Of a DNA stretch of 64,000 nt, positions 24,952 through 33,947 are shown one piece after another (the first letter of the stretch is position 1; each line of letters starts with the position of its first letter). Made by a program: the position numbers and the translations under genes. Source of the DNA: Paenibacillus polymyxa (lineage in GTDB: Bacteria > Bacillota > Bacilli > Paenibacillales > Paenibacillaceae); contig NZ_CP015423.1 of the NCBI RefSeq assembly GCF_001719045.1, forward strand, positions 1,882,001 to 1,946,000, written 5' to 3'. The notes below the pieces were generated by a model, which worked only from the letters and a program-made list of their open reading frames with translations, was not told the DNA's origin and did no database searches.

Positions 24952-25200
24952 TTAACTGCGGCCGTTTTCCTGGTCTTCCTTCTTGCGTGCAATGACAAAT
25001 GATTTCCCAACTAGAAAAATAAAAATCCCGGCAACAACGCAACCAATGCCTGTCATTAAATATATATTCCGATCAGTTAAATTACCTATATCAAGCAAAA
25101 TAAGGATAATACCTGCAATACAGGCGATCCAAGCGATAACAGATACCGTTCGGCTCATTTGCCCGTCAGTTGATCCTGATTTCCTAAAATTTGCAGCCAT
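24952..25200 (-). CDS. Hypothetical two-helix membrane protein
   Basis: Not recognised. The 82 residues hold two membrane helices (VSVIAWIACIAGIILILLDI and IYLMTGIGCVVAGIFIFLVG) joined by a short polar loop (GNLTDRN), with a charged C-terminus ARKKEDQENGRS. The frame is open to 25269, but the ATG at 25200 lies 8 nt after GGGAG and is the likelier start. It stands alone between bglA and qoxA with its own terminator. No functional motif is visible. Confidence 0.65.
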   Translation of the reverse strand: MAANFRKSGSTDGQMSRTVSVIAWIACIAGIILILLDIGNLTDRNIYLMTGIGCVVAGIFIFLVGKSFVIARKKEDQENGRS

Positions 25201-25423
25201 ACCCTCCACTCCCTTCGGTCTAAAATAATTTTTAGCGCCCTCGTCCGGTATTTTTGTCAGTATGCACATATCTTGCTTCTTTATTCCCTTGGTCTCTACA
25301 TACCTGAAACAACCCTCTGCATATCTTGACTATTATTACCCCGGAAGACCCAGTGTTCAAACAAAAGGGAGCAGAGACAGGCCTAAATCTGCCTTATTTT
25401 CAAAACATCTCTTCGTTTATCGT

Positions 25424-26770
25424 TTAACGTCTGGTCTCCAACCAGTTATTACTTACTACATTTCGATACCAATAGTAACTTTCCTTCGGGGTGCGGACCT
25501 GTGTGCGGAAATCGACATGAATCATGCCAAATCTCATATTATATCCCTCTGCCCACTCAAAATTGTCCATAAGTGACCATGCCATATATCCTTTGACATG
25601 AAGGCCGTCATGAATAGCCCGGTGTACCTGCACCAAATGCTGCTGCATATACGAAATACGACGGTCATCCTGAACCTTGCCATTCACGACATCATCGTTG
25701 ATGCAAGCCCCATTCTCTGTGATATAAATATCGAGGTTACCGTATTTTTGCAAATAATGCAGTACCTCGTACAGCCCACGCGACTCCACTGGCCAACCGA
25801 TATCCGTTACAGGTAGCCCCATATTGATTTCTTCAGATTGAAGAAACCCGGCTTCAGGATTAAAACGATTAACTGACATAGCATAGTAATTGATACCGAT
25901 CATATCAATAGGCTCGCCGATAATATCCATATCTCCATCCTGAATAGGCACGGTGGCTCCCTGCTCCGCAAACCAGTCTACCAAAAACTGAGGATACGAG
26001 CCTTGATAAATAGGTTGAAGAAACCAGTCACTGTGCAGGGAAATAGTGCGCGCACAAGCGGCTTTATCTTCCTCAGATGTGCTGTAAGGAACAGCCCAGG
26101 AGACATTGGGAGCGATACCGATCTGGCCACTGGTGCCCAGCTCGCGGAAACGGCGCACAGAAAGACCATGCGCAACTAGCAAATGATGTCCTACATTAAT
26201 GGCTGTCTGAAGATTTGTCAGACCCGGGGCATGAACACCCAGCATATTAGATAAAAAGGCGATGCACCATGGTTCATTGAATGTTAGCCAATGGTGTATT
26301 TTACCGTGAAACTCGCGGAACATCGTTTCTGCAAAATGGACAAACGCTTGAATCGTGCGACGATTCTCCCATCCTCCAGCATCCTGAAGCGCTTGAGGCA
26401 GATCCCAATGGTACAGTGTACAAAACGGTTCAATCCCATTTTCGTTCAACAAATCGACTACGCGATGATAATAGTCCAATCCTTCTTGATTGACTTCACC
26501 GTCACCATTGGGAAATATACGCGGCCAGGACACTGAAAAACGGTATGTACGAATGCCCAGTTCCTTCATTAGACGGATATCTTCCTCGTAGCGATGATAG
26601 CTGTCACAAGCTACATTGCCGTTATCACCGTTGAATACTTTGCCAGGTGTATGGGCAAAGGTATCCCAGATCGACAAACCTCTCCCATCCTCCTCATAAG
26701 CTCCCTCGATTTGATAGGCTGCCGTCGCGGTCCCCCACATAAAGTCCTGCGGAAATTGAAAAATGGTCAT
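25424..26770 (-). CDS. bglA: GH1 beta-glucosidase BglA
   Basis: A 448-residue family 1 glycoside hydrolase that releases glucose from cellobiose and other beta-glucosides. The acid/base is E166 in TFNEPW and the nucleophile is E352 in YITENGA. From memory the sequence is almost identical to BglA of Paenibacillus polymyxa, including length and both catalytic positions. It lacks a signal peptide, so it acts in the cytoplasm on imported sugar. Its ATG overlaps the stop codon of the GH95 gene (ATGA, 26767-26770), so the two are translationally coupled. It is the last gene of the importer operon. Confidence 0.97.
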   Translation of the reverse strand: MTIFQFPQDFMWGTATAAYQIEGAYEEDGRGLSIWDTFAHTPGKVFNGDNGNVACDSYHRYEEDIRLMKELGIRTYRFSVSWPRIFPNGDGEVNQEGLDYYHRVVDLLNENGIEPFCTLYHWDLPQALQDAGGWENRRTIQAFVHFAETMFREFHGKIHHWLTFNEPWCIAFLSNMLGVHAPGLTNLQTAINVGHHLLVAHGLSVRRFRELGTSGQIGIAPNVSWAVPYSTSEEDKAACARTISLHSDWFLQPIYQGSYPQFLVDWFAEQGATVPIQDGDMDIIGEPIDMIGINYYAMSVNRFNPEAGFLQSEEINMGLPVTDIGWPVESRGLYEVLHYLQKYGNLDIYITENGACINDDVVNGKVQDDRRISYMQQHLVQVHRAIHDGLHVKGYMAWSLMDNFEWAEGYNMRFGMIHVDFRTQVRTPKESYYWYRNVVSNNWLETRR

Positions 26771-29247
26771 ATTGTCTCTTCCTCTCCTTCAATTATAATC
26801 GTATGTTGGTTCGTTATTTCCTGCTCTTTGGTAAAAATCCATGACAAAATAAATCCTCCATGCTCAGGATCAGGCAGAGCCTGACGAGCATCTGCGCTAA
26901 ACGGATGTGCGCTCCGAATCGTGCAGCTTCCTGCTGAGATGGATGTGACCAGTTCGGCACGGACAAGCCGGGAACCGGACCATTCCATGCCGACCGTCAT
27001 CCCGCCATGTCCCTTCAATCCACTGACCCGTCCCTCCGACCATGCCGTTGGCAAGGCAGGCAGTAACGTCAGCTCTCCCGGACGGCTTTGTAGCAGCATT
27101 TCTGCAATCCCCGCCGTCGCACCAAAATTACCGTCGATCTGAAAAGGCGGGTGAGCATCGAATAAATTAGGATAGGTCGATCGCGACAGCAACGTGCGAA
27201 CATACCGATGTGCGGCGTCGCCATCTTCCAGCCGAGCGTACAGGTTAATCAACCAGGCACAGCTCCATCCGGTATGACCACCACCGTGATCAAGCCGTCG
27301 ACGCAGCGATATGCGGGCTGCCTCAGCCAGCTCCGGGGTATCACGGATGTGAATTTGTCGACCGGGATATAACCCATATAGATGCGAAACATGTCGATGC
27401 CCAGGCTCCGCTTCCTCAAAATCGATAAACCATTCCTGTAACTGGCCGTGACGTCCGATTTGATAGGGCATTAACCGTGCCCGTGTCTCCTCGCAGCGGT
27501 TGCGGAATTCATCGTCTAATTCCAGCAGGTCTGCAGCTTGAATGCAGTTATCCAACAGCTCCCGAATCAGCGTCATATCCATGGTGGAGCCCATAGAGAT
27601 ACTGCAATCCTCGCCGTCCGGCGTTTTAAATTTATTTTCAGGTGATGTAGATGGACATGTCACAAGCCGCCCCTCCGGGCCTTCCACGAGCCAGTCCATG
27701 CAAAAGGCTGCCGCCCCCTTCATGAGGGGATAAGCTTGTTCTGCCAGATAGGCTGTATCCAGGGTAAACAGATAGCGCTCCCATAGGTGAGCAGTGAGCC
27801 ATACACCCCCAAGCGGCCAAAACGCCCAACTGGCATGGCCTCCTGAAGGCCCGGCGTATCTCCACACATCTACATTGTGATGAGCTGCCCACCCTTGAGC
27901 ACCATAATGGATGGAGGCTACCCTCCGTCCCGTACGAGCCACTTCTCCAATCATGTGCAGCAATGGTTCATGGCACTCGGCAAGATTGCATACCTCTGCG
28001 GGCCAATAGTTCATCTGAGCATTGATATTGGTTGTATAATTACTGTTCCACGGCGGCTGCACCCGGTCATTCCAGATGCCCTGAAGATTGGTAGGCTGAC
28101 TCCCCGGACGCGAGCTGCCCATGAGCAAATAGCGGCCATACTGAAATAACAGCACCTCCAGCCCCAGGTCGTCCTGACCTTTCTGATAACGTTCTAATCG
28201 CAGATCTGTCGGTAGAACGGAGTCGTCGGTTAGAGTATCACCTCTCAGTTCTAATACAACGCGGTCAAACAGCTTTCGGTGATCCTGTTCATGGCGTTGC
28301 CGCACCTGCTCATTTCCCAGCGAAATTGCTCCGTCTAAAATGACTTGACATGCTTCTGCTGACTCCGTTGCATCACTATTCGGCATAGCGTGAAATCCCC
28401 GAAATCCGGTAGCTGCTGCCAAATACACCGTGATTTTATCCGCGCCCGAGATGATCAGTGCTCCATCAGCACCCTTCGTCAAGGTTCCTCCCTCGGGAAT
28501 AACCCTCGCCTGAACTGCAAAAGCCATCCCCAAATCATTTTCATAAACGACAGACTGTGGATGATCGCCGTGATAATTAGATTCCACATGACTGGGCGCT
28601 CGCCCAGTCAACGTAATAAAGTCCCTGATCGGCTCATCGGATGGATCGTCCTCTTTATCGCTATCCCATTTGGATGAATCAACAAAATGTATATCCTCTC
28701 CAATCTCGTCTTCACAAGGATGGAGGGAAGTGATGCGCACAGATGCATGGATCTTCCCAAGCTTATTCGCAGTCAGTGACACCATCATGATTCCATCTGG
28801 CGCACTGGCGATAACTTCACGGGTATAGCAAACTCCATCACTCTGAAAAGTGACCGCTGCCGTTCCAGTCAGCAAATCCAGTTCCCGTTCATATTGCACA
28901 ATTTCCCCTAGGCCCTCCTGCGTAATCCACAAATCTCCCAAAGGCTGATAGGCTTCCGTATCGCGACCTAGCATATTCGCATTAATCAGTTGTTCCGCTT
29001 CCTTGTATTTTCCATCTGCAATCAGCTTTCTGACAGGCTGCAAATATCGCAAAGCATCATACTGAACGCCGTCTCTGGGAAACCCGGACCAGAGCGTATC
29101 CTCGTTTAATTGCAAATGCTCCTCTCTGATTCCGCCAAATACCATAGCTCCCAGTCTTCCATTGCCGACTGGCAATGCTTCCTCCCATACCTCAGCAGGC
29201 TGGCGATACCATAAACGCAGGGACTGTGGTCTTTTGCCTTTCGTCAC
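26767..29247 (-). CDS. GH95 alpha-L-fucosidase / alpha-L-galactosidase-type glycosidase
   Basis: An 826-residue family 95 inverting glycosidase. The N-terminal beta-domain starts with LRLWYRQPAEVWEEALPVGN. The catalytic barrel has NYTTNINAQMNYWPAEV, the general-acid region CPSTSPENKF and the segment QIDGNFGATAGIAEMLLQS that holds the base-activating Asp in the family. GH95 enzymes remove alpha-1,2-fucose or alpha-L-galactose from plant xyloglucan and similar glycans. No signal peptide is seen, so it works in the cytoplasm on sugar taken up by the CUT1 system upstream. It lies between the binding-protein gene and bglA. Confidence 0.92.
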   Translation of the reverse strand: MTKGKRPQSLRLWYRQPAEVWEEALPVGNGRLGAMVFGGIREEHLQLNEDTLWSGFPRDGVQYDALRYLQPVRKLIADGKYKEAEQLINANMLGRDTEAYQPLGDLWITQEGLGEIVQYERELDLLTGTAAVTFQSDGVCYTREVIASAPDGIMMVSLTANKLGKIHASVRITSLHPCEDEIGEDIHFVDSSKWDSDKEDDPSDEPIRDFITLTGRAPSHVESNYHGDHPQSVVYENDLGMAFAVQARVIPEGGTLTKGADGALIISGADKITVYLAAATGFRGFHAMPNSDATESAEACQVILDGAISLGNEQVRQRHEQDHRKLFDRVVLELRGDTLTDDSVLPTDLRLERYQKGQDDLGLEVLLFQYGRYLLMGSSRPGSQPTNLQGIWNDRVQPPWNSNYTTNINAQMNYWPAEVCNLAECHEPLLHMIGEVARTGRRVASIHYGAQGWAAHHNVDVWRYAGPSGGHASWAFWPLGGVWLTAHLWERYLFTLDTAYLAEQAYPLMKGAAAFCMDWLVEGPEGRLVTCPSTSPENKFKTPDGEDCSISMGSTMDMTLIRELLDNCIQAADLLELDDEFRNRCEETRARLMPYQIGRHGQLQEWFIDFEEAEPGHRHVSHLYGLYPGRQIHIRDTPELAEAARISLRRRLDHGGGHTGWSCAWLINLYARLEDGDAAHRYVRTLLSRSTYPNLFDAHPPFQIDGNFGATAGIAEMLLQSRPGELTLLPALPTAWSEGRVSGLKGHGGMTVGMEWSGSRLVRAELVTSISAGSCTIRSAHPFSADARQALPDPEHGGFILSWIFTKEQEITNQHTIIIEGEEETI

Positions 29248-29273
29248 ATCAAACCCTCCCCCATCAAGATGAA

Positions 29274-29317
29274 ACAGAGCGCTAATCCCGTATGGACCAT
29301 AAGGACAAGCGCTCTGT
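29274..29317 (-). promoter_or_regulatory. Inverted repeat between binding protein and GH95 genes
   Basis: Perfect 10-bp arms ACAGAGCGCT and AGCGCTCTGT flank 24 nt and have no T run. In this position an mRNA-stabilising or partly terminating hairpin, giving more binding protein than enzyme, is the usual reading. Confidence 0.6.
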
Positions 29318-29353
29318 CATTCCGGCATTCAAAATTTCGTTAAAAGCAGTCAG

Positions 29354-31048
29354 CTACTTAGAAGCCTTACCGCTCCATAACTCCACTCTGTCCTTTACCA
29401 GTTGCGTGTATTGCTGTTCCATTTGGACAGCTCCGGCGGCATCCAGTTCTTTAATCATGTTGTCGTATACCGTATCAAAATTGGAAGCTGGTGCTAAAAT
29501 AGCTTCGGGTATACGTTTGCGGATAATGTCTGTCGTTTTTTTGAATGTAACGTTATAGTTGGATTCATTGTCTGTTGTTAGATTATAGGCTGCCCCCCAA
29601 GGCTTTACATCAAATTCTTTCTTGTCCGGGAACAGATCTTTCCACGTTTTTACGCCATACGCTTTAAGCGATTCTTTCTCTGGCTTCGAATAAGCCGCGA
29701 TAATTTGTTCCGGGAATTTGGCAGTATAGTAGTTGCCTGTAGGGTCCTTCACGCCGTCACCATAGTGTCCACTGATGAGCGTGTACAAATCTATACCCGT
29801 GGATTTGTTGAAGTTGGTTGTATTGTTCGTTTTTTGCTCCAGTACATCAGCCGGAATGACGCGTTTGCCGTCTTTGATCTCATAATGCTTGCCCTCGATC
29901 CCCCAGTTCACTAGCACCTGTCCTTCATCGGAAGCTAAATAATCAAGGAATTTAATAGCCCGCACCGGGTCCTTGCAATTTTCCGTAATACCTACACCAT
30001 AACCGGACGCGAAGCCCGTATCCTGAAAGGAGCTATCCTTGTATTTCTCCGAGAGTGTAACTGGAAAATGCGCGTAGCTGGAATCGGCCTTGCCTGAAGC
30101 TTTTAACGCATTTTCGGCATCCTGATACCCCCACTCCTGATCAATTAGACCGAGGACACGGCCGCTGGCAATTTTGGATTTGTATTGATCACTTTTTTGC
30201 ACAAACGAATCTTTATCGAGCAGCCCTTCATTGTACATGTGGTTCAACCAACGGAAATATTCCTTTTCTTCAGGACGTTTGTAATGAAGCTTCGCTTCAA
30301 ATATTTTGGGATCAATAAAATATTCACCATCATCTGGCGCTCCAGTCGTCTGGAAGGCAGGATTCGTTACGGTAATCATAATTCTCCAGTCGTCTGCATC
30401 CAGCGTGAGTGGGATCGTTTTTTTGCCATTGATCGTTGGGTGCTTGGCTGTATAGGTTTTGAGTACGTTTTCATAATCCTGTAGCGTTCTTACCTTTGGA
30501 TATCCTAACTCCTTGAGCACCTTATGCTGAATTTCAAATCCGCCCGTCGCGTCAAAACTCTCCTGTCCCACACCTGCATACGTAGGAAGGACATAGATGG
30601 ATTGATCTTTATTACTGTATTTCAAACGATCCATATAGGGTCCATATAGCTTTTTGAGATTGGGTGCGTGATCGTTGATCAGATCTGTCAGATCAATCAT
30701 GGCCCCCGCATCCACAAGCTTGTTAATATTCGCTTTAGGAGAAACCAAGTCCGGGTATTCTCCACTTGCTGCCATCAAAGCAATTCGGTCATCTCCACCT
30801 CCGCCGCTGACATCAAATTCCGCATTCAAGGTTACACCTGTTTTCTTGGTGATTTCCTTGCCTATTTCATCCTTCATTCCATTCCATTGCGGGCTTGTAT
30901 CTGCTCCGAAGAAGCTAAACGTAATCGGGTCTGTGCCGCTGGACGTGCCTTCCTTCGCTGCTTTATCGCTTCCTCCACAACCTGCGAGTGCGGTAAGAGA
31001 CACCGCGAGCAAGGGAATCAGTGCAAATCTGGACCAGTGTTTGTTCAT
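29354..31048 (-). CDS. CUT1 sugar-binding lipoprotein (LplA type)
   Basis: A 564-residue extracellular solute-binding lipoprotein. The signal peptide ends in the lipobox LAGC (about residues 21-24), followed by GGSDKAAKEG. The mature part has the ITFSFFGADTSPQWN opening of the large LplA/YtcQ binding proteins that serve oligosaccharide importers in Paenibacillus. AGGAGG lies 9 nt before the ATG. Two CUT1 permease genes precede it and two glycosidase genes follow it, so the ligand is probably a plant oligosaccharide carrying fucose or a related deoxy or L-sugar and beta-glucosyl units; this is inferred from the enzymes. Confidence 0.92.
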   Translation of the reverse strand: MNKHWSRFALIPLLAVSLTALAGCGGSDKAAKEGTSSGTDPITFSFFGADTSPQWNGMKDEIGKEITKKTGVTLNAEFDVSGGGGDDRIALMAASGEYPDLVSPKANINKLVDAGAMIDLTDLINDHAPNLKKLYGPYMDRLKYSNKDQSIYVLPTYAGVGQESFDATGGFEIQHKVLKELGYPKVRTLQDYENVLKTYTAKHPTINGKKTIPLTLDADDWRIMITVTNPAFQTTGAPDDGEYFIDPKIFEAKLHYKRPEEKEYFRWLNHMYNEGLLDKDSFVQKSDQYKSKIASGRVLGLIDQEWGYQDAENALKASGKADSSYAHFPVTLSEKYKDSSFQDTGFASGYGVGITENCKDPVRAIKFLDYLASDEGQVLVNWGIEGKHYEIKDGKRVIPADVLEQKTNNTTNFNKSTGIDLYTLISGHYGDGVKDPTGNYYTAKFPEQIIAAYSKPEKESLKAYGVKTWKDLFPDKKEFDVKPWGAAYNLTTDNESNYNVTFKKTTDIIRKRIPEAILAPASNFDTVYDNMIKELDAAGAVQMEQQYTQLVKDRVELWSGKASK

Positions 31049-31122
31049 GTATAAATCCTCCTATATTCCTATGATGACTGCTCCTGCAAATAACTTCTAT
31101 TTCACTACCGGTATCCCAATTT

Positions 31123-32025
31123 TTAAGATTTCACTGCCCCCAGCGTCATACCGCCTACAAAATATTTTTGCAAGAACGGATACACCATCAGGATGGGGAG
31201 CGTAACCGTAATCGTGATTGCCATTTTAATCGACTCTGGTGAAATTTGGGCCATTTGCTTAGCCATATCGTTACTATTCGTCATACTGGAGCCGCCTTGC
31301 TGCGTACTTTGCAGTATCTTCATCAGCTCATACTGTAGCGTCGTCCATTGCGGCGCCCCACCATTATACAAATACGTATCAAACCAAGCATTCCACTGAC
31401 CTACTGCCAGAAAAAGAGCAATCGTTGCCAATACTGGTTTGCACAGCGGCAAAATAATTCTCCAGTAAATCGTAAAATCATTCGCCCCATCGAGTTTGGC
31501 TGACTCCTGCAGCGCATACGGCAAACCGTCCATAAAGGAACGAATAACAAACACATTAAATGCGCTAATTAAGCCTGGAAAAATGTACACCCAAAACGAA
31601 CCCAGCAGATGCAGATCACGCATCAAAATAAACACGGGCACCATCCCGCCGGAAAAATACATCGTCAACGCCAAAAACGTAGAAATAAACTTACGAGCGC
31701 GAAACTCGACCCGACTCAATGTAAAAGCAAGCATAGACGCGCAGATCAATCCGAGTACCGTCCCGACCAAAGTACGAAGAATAGATATTTGCAGTCCCTG
31801 AAGAAGGCCATCGTACTGGAAAATCGTTTTGTAATTTTCGAGCGTAAATTGGCGGGGCCATATATAAATACCGCCGCGAACCGTGTCCGTTGAATTGTTC
31901 AGGGAAATCGCAAGTACGTTCAGAAACGGGTACAGCGTCAACACCACGATCAGAGCCATGAGGATATAGTTGAACAGATCAAACAGCTTCTCAGATCGGG
32001 TAGCATTAAATGCCTTATTCGTCAT
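31123..32025 (-). CDS. CUT1 sugar ABC permease (LplC/YtcP type)
   Basis: A 300-residue membrane permease of the MalG class. About six helices are visible, and the ATPase-docking EAA loop reads ESAKLDGANDFTIYWRIILP. The C-terminal ending LQKYFVGGMTLGAVKS is typical of this family. It lies 15 nt behind the other permease gene with a GGAGGGAGAGG ribosome site. No ATPase gene is present in the operon, as is normal for these importers, which share an MsmX-type ATPase encoded elsewhere. Confidence 0.94.
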   Translation of the reverse strand: MTNKAFNATRSEKLFDLFNYILMALIVVLTLYPFLNVLAISLNNSTDTVRGGIYIWPRQFTLENYKTIFQYDGLLQGLQISILRTLVGTVLGLICASMLAFTLSRVEFRARKFISTFLALTMYFSGGMVPVFILMRDLHLLGSFWVYIFPGLISAFNVFVIRSFMDGLPYALQESAKLDGANDFTIYWRIILPLCKPVLATIALFLAVGQWNAWFDTYLYNGGAPQWTTLQYELMKILQSTQQGGSSMTNSNDMAKQMAQISPESIKMAITITVTLPILMVYPFLQKYFVGGMTLGAVKS

Positions 32026-32040
32026 TTCGCCTCTCCCTCC

Positions 32041-33054
32041 CTACATAATGCTTTCTTTAGTTAGTTTTTTGAATATACCGTTCGCCGTAAACAACAGCAA
32101 AATGCTAACCAGTGAGTTGAAAATACCAATTGCCGTCCCATAAGAGAAGCGACCCAAATTAATCCCATAATTGAGCGCGTACAGATCCAACACCTCGGAA
32201 TAATCCGTCACGAGACTATTGCCAAGCAAGAACTGCTTTTCAAAACCATTGCTCACCAGATGTCCAATCGCCATAATGAACAAAACCGCAATTGTCGAGC
32301 GGATACCCGGAAGTGTAATATGCCACATCTGTCTCCAGCGGCTCGCTCCATCCACGCGCGATGCTTCATACTGTTCTTGATCAATTCCGGTGATTGCAGC
32401 TAAATAAATAATCGTATTCCAGCCCGTCTCTTTCCAGATGTCGGAAGCGGTTACAATGTACCAGAACCAGCTCCCCTTTGCCATGAACTGAATCGGTTCA
32501 TCCACAATATGAAGCGCTACCAATATATCGTTGACAATGCCTCCGTCAATGGACAGCATCTTGGTGACCAAACCGGCTACAACTACCCAGGATACAAAAT
32601 GCGGAAGGTAGGATATTGTCTGCACAAACCGTTTGAACAGCATACCACGCAGCTCATTTAACAGAATTGCAAAGAAGATCGGTACGACAAAACCAAATAT
32701 AATCCCCATCAGGCTCATCGCTAGCGTATTGCGTAATACCAGATAAAAACGTTCATCCTGAAATAGCTCAATAAAGTTATTCAGCCCTACCCATTTCTGG
32801 TCCGAAAAAGATTTGGCTGGCTTATAATTTTGAAACGCCATCGTCCAGCCCCAGAGCGGAAGATAGCTGAAAACAAACACCCATATGACGAAAGGAATAG
32901 ACATAAAATAAAGATACTTTTGCTGCTTCACACTGTCCCACAAGCCTTTTCTACCACGTTCAGGCTTCGGGCCGCGAGCCTTGCGCGGTCTTCCCCGGTT
33001 GGATTCAGGAATCACAGCTCCATTACTGGAAGCGGTTTCAGTTGAAGATCCCAT
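32041..33054 (-). CDS. CUT1 sugar ABC permease (LplB/YteP type)
   Basis: A 337-residue MalF-class permease. A basic N-terminus (residues 15-40, GRPRKARGPKPERGRKG) precedes six helices. The EAA loop reads YEASRVDGASRWRQMWHITLP. The frame opens at 33090, but the ATG at 33054 follows GGAGGAG by 6 nt and is chosen. It is the first gene of the permease-permease-binding protein-GH95-GH1 operon. I could not identify a convincing promoter in 33055-33165. Confidence 0.94.
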   Translation of the reverse strand: MGSSTETASSNGAVIPESNRGRPRKARGPKPERGRKGLWDSVKQQKYLYFMSIPFVIWVFVFSYLPLWGWTMAFQNYKPAKSFSDQKWVGLNNFIELFQDERFYLVLRNTLAMSLMGIIFGFVVPIFFAILLNELRGMLFKRFVQTISYLPHFVSWVVVAGLVTKMLSIDGGIVNDILVALHIVDEPIQFMAKGSWFWYIVTASDIWKETGWNTIIYLAAITGIDQEQYEASRVDGASRWRQMWHITLPGIRSTIAVLFIMAIGHLVSNGFEKQFLLGNSLVTDYSEVLDLYALNYGINLGRFSYGTAIGIFNSLVSILLLFTANGIFKKLTKESIM

Positions 33055-33169
33055 AACAAGCTCCTCCTCATCTCTAGATACTATTATCATACTTTGCTGG
33101 CTCGGAAGCGGGTACCCGACGAATTAGGGGAAAAATCAGTTCAAAATTAGATATATGGGATGAAAAAAA

Positions 33170-33317
33170 TTACATTCGTGCCACTACGCATGCGGATGGT
33201 GCTTCCCTCGCTGTTGTCCCCGGATTTCTTGAATAAGCAACCAAAGGTAGAAATCCGGGGACAAAGGCGACCGCTTCGCTTGTCCAGCACCATTCCGCCT
33301 GCTCCGTTCTCATGTAA
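33170..33317. repeat. 148-bp nested inverted-repeat element
   Basis: The element starts with TTACAT (33170) and ends with ATGTAA (33317). Inside, GCGGATGGTGCT pairs with AGCACCATTCCGC with one bulge. The core arms TTGTCCCCGGATTTCT and AGAAATCCGGGGACAA pair perfectly over 16 bp around a loop of about 19 nt. It lies in a 454-nt intergenic stretch between the importer operon and the cyd operon. The whole folds as one long hairpin, like a MITE or structured intergenic repeat. The short frames across it look like by-products of the repeat. Confidence 0.75.
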
Positions 33318-33465
33318 ATTTTCTGAGAGAAGTCTTGTAAAAAACAAAAGATCAGCAATGTAAGCTGATCAGAGGTAAAGGATAAAGGATAATGCATATT
33401 GCACCACAGGTGGATGATGGTATATATACAGACTGTCGCAATTAACCTAATTGATTAAAGGAAAA

Positions 33466-33505
33466 AAAATAGCTTTCTAGCATCCATGTGCTAGAAAGCT
33501 ATTTT
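33466..33505. terminator. Terminator of the cyd-cupredoxin transcript
   Basis: The 17-bp arms (33466-33482, 33489-33505; AAATAGCTTTCTAGCA with its complement) close on about 6 nt. T-rich sequence follows on both strands. It lies 4 nt after the cupredoxin stop at 33509. Confidence 0.9.
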
Positions 33506-33508
33506 GAT

Positions 33509-33892
33509 TCATTTTACCGTGATCGTCCCGTAGTACATGTACATGCCACAATTATACTCATATACCCCCGGCTTCAAGTCCTTGACGGTAAAATAATTAT
33601 TTTCGTGATCCAGGTAAACGTCCATTCCGATCTTCAACGACTGCACTTCATCAATGCAAGTAAAGGATGTCATTTTCTTGAAATTGATTTTGGTTGGAAC
33701 GCCGGCTTTCACTTCAATATTTTCAGGATAGAAACCGTCCCCTTTTACACCCACTGTAACAATCTCATATTTGGTCTTGTCCGGCTCTTCCTGAGCTTGT
33801 TTAGGTTGAGTGGCCGGAAACGACGACACGCTCCCCTGAAAATAAAATAAGACAAACCCGCCCATGCTCAGGGCTACAAAACCAATCAGCAT
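33509..33892 (-). CDS. Membrane-anchored cupredoxin-domain protein
   Basis: A 127-residue protein with an N-terminal membrane anchor (MLIGFVALSMGGFVLFYF) and an external single-domain cupredoxin (GDGFYPENIEVKAGVPTKINF ... GVYEYNCGMYMYYG). The Cys and Met residues in NCGMYM, with an upstream Cys in SFTCID, are the likely copper ligands. The start is uncertain: the ATG at 33892 has no ribosome site. The frame stays open to 33939 with hydrophobic codons and a GAGG just upstream, but it has no ATG, GTG or TTG there. It lies 52 nt behind cydC, before a strong terminator, so it is the distal gene of the cyd operon. Confidence 0.8.
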   Translation of the reverse strand: MLIGFVALSMGGFVLFYFQGSVSSFPATQPKQAQEEPDKTKYEIVTVGVKGDGFYPENIEVKAGVPTKINFKKMTSFTCIDEVQSLKIGMDVYLDHENNYFTVKDLKPGVYEYNCGMYMYYGTITVK

Positions 33893-33947
33893 CAAATGCC
33901 AATGCTTAGAGATAAGTGCTGTTAATAAAAATTTTAATTACCTCATT

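Noticed and set aside
29274..29317. A full terminator between binding protein and GH95 genes
   Set aside because: No T run follows the stem on the minus strand, and GH95 follows on the same strand with no separate promoter in view.
33160..33363. A 67-codon plus-strand frame and a 75-codon minus-strand frame across the 148-bp inverted repeat
   Set aside because: Their sequence follows from the repeat symmetry, and no ribosome site supports either start.
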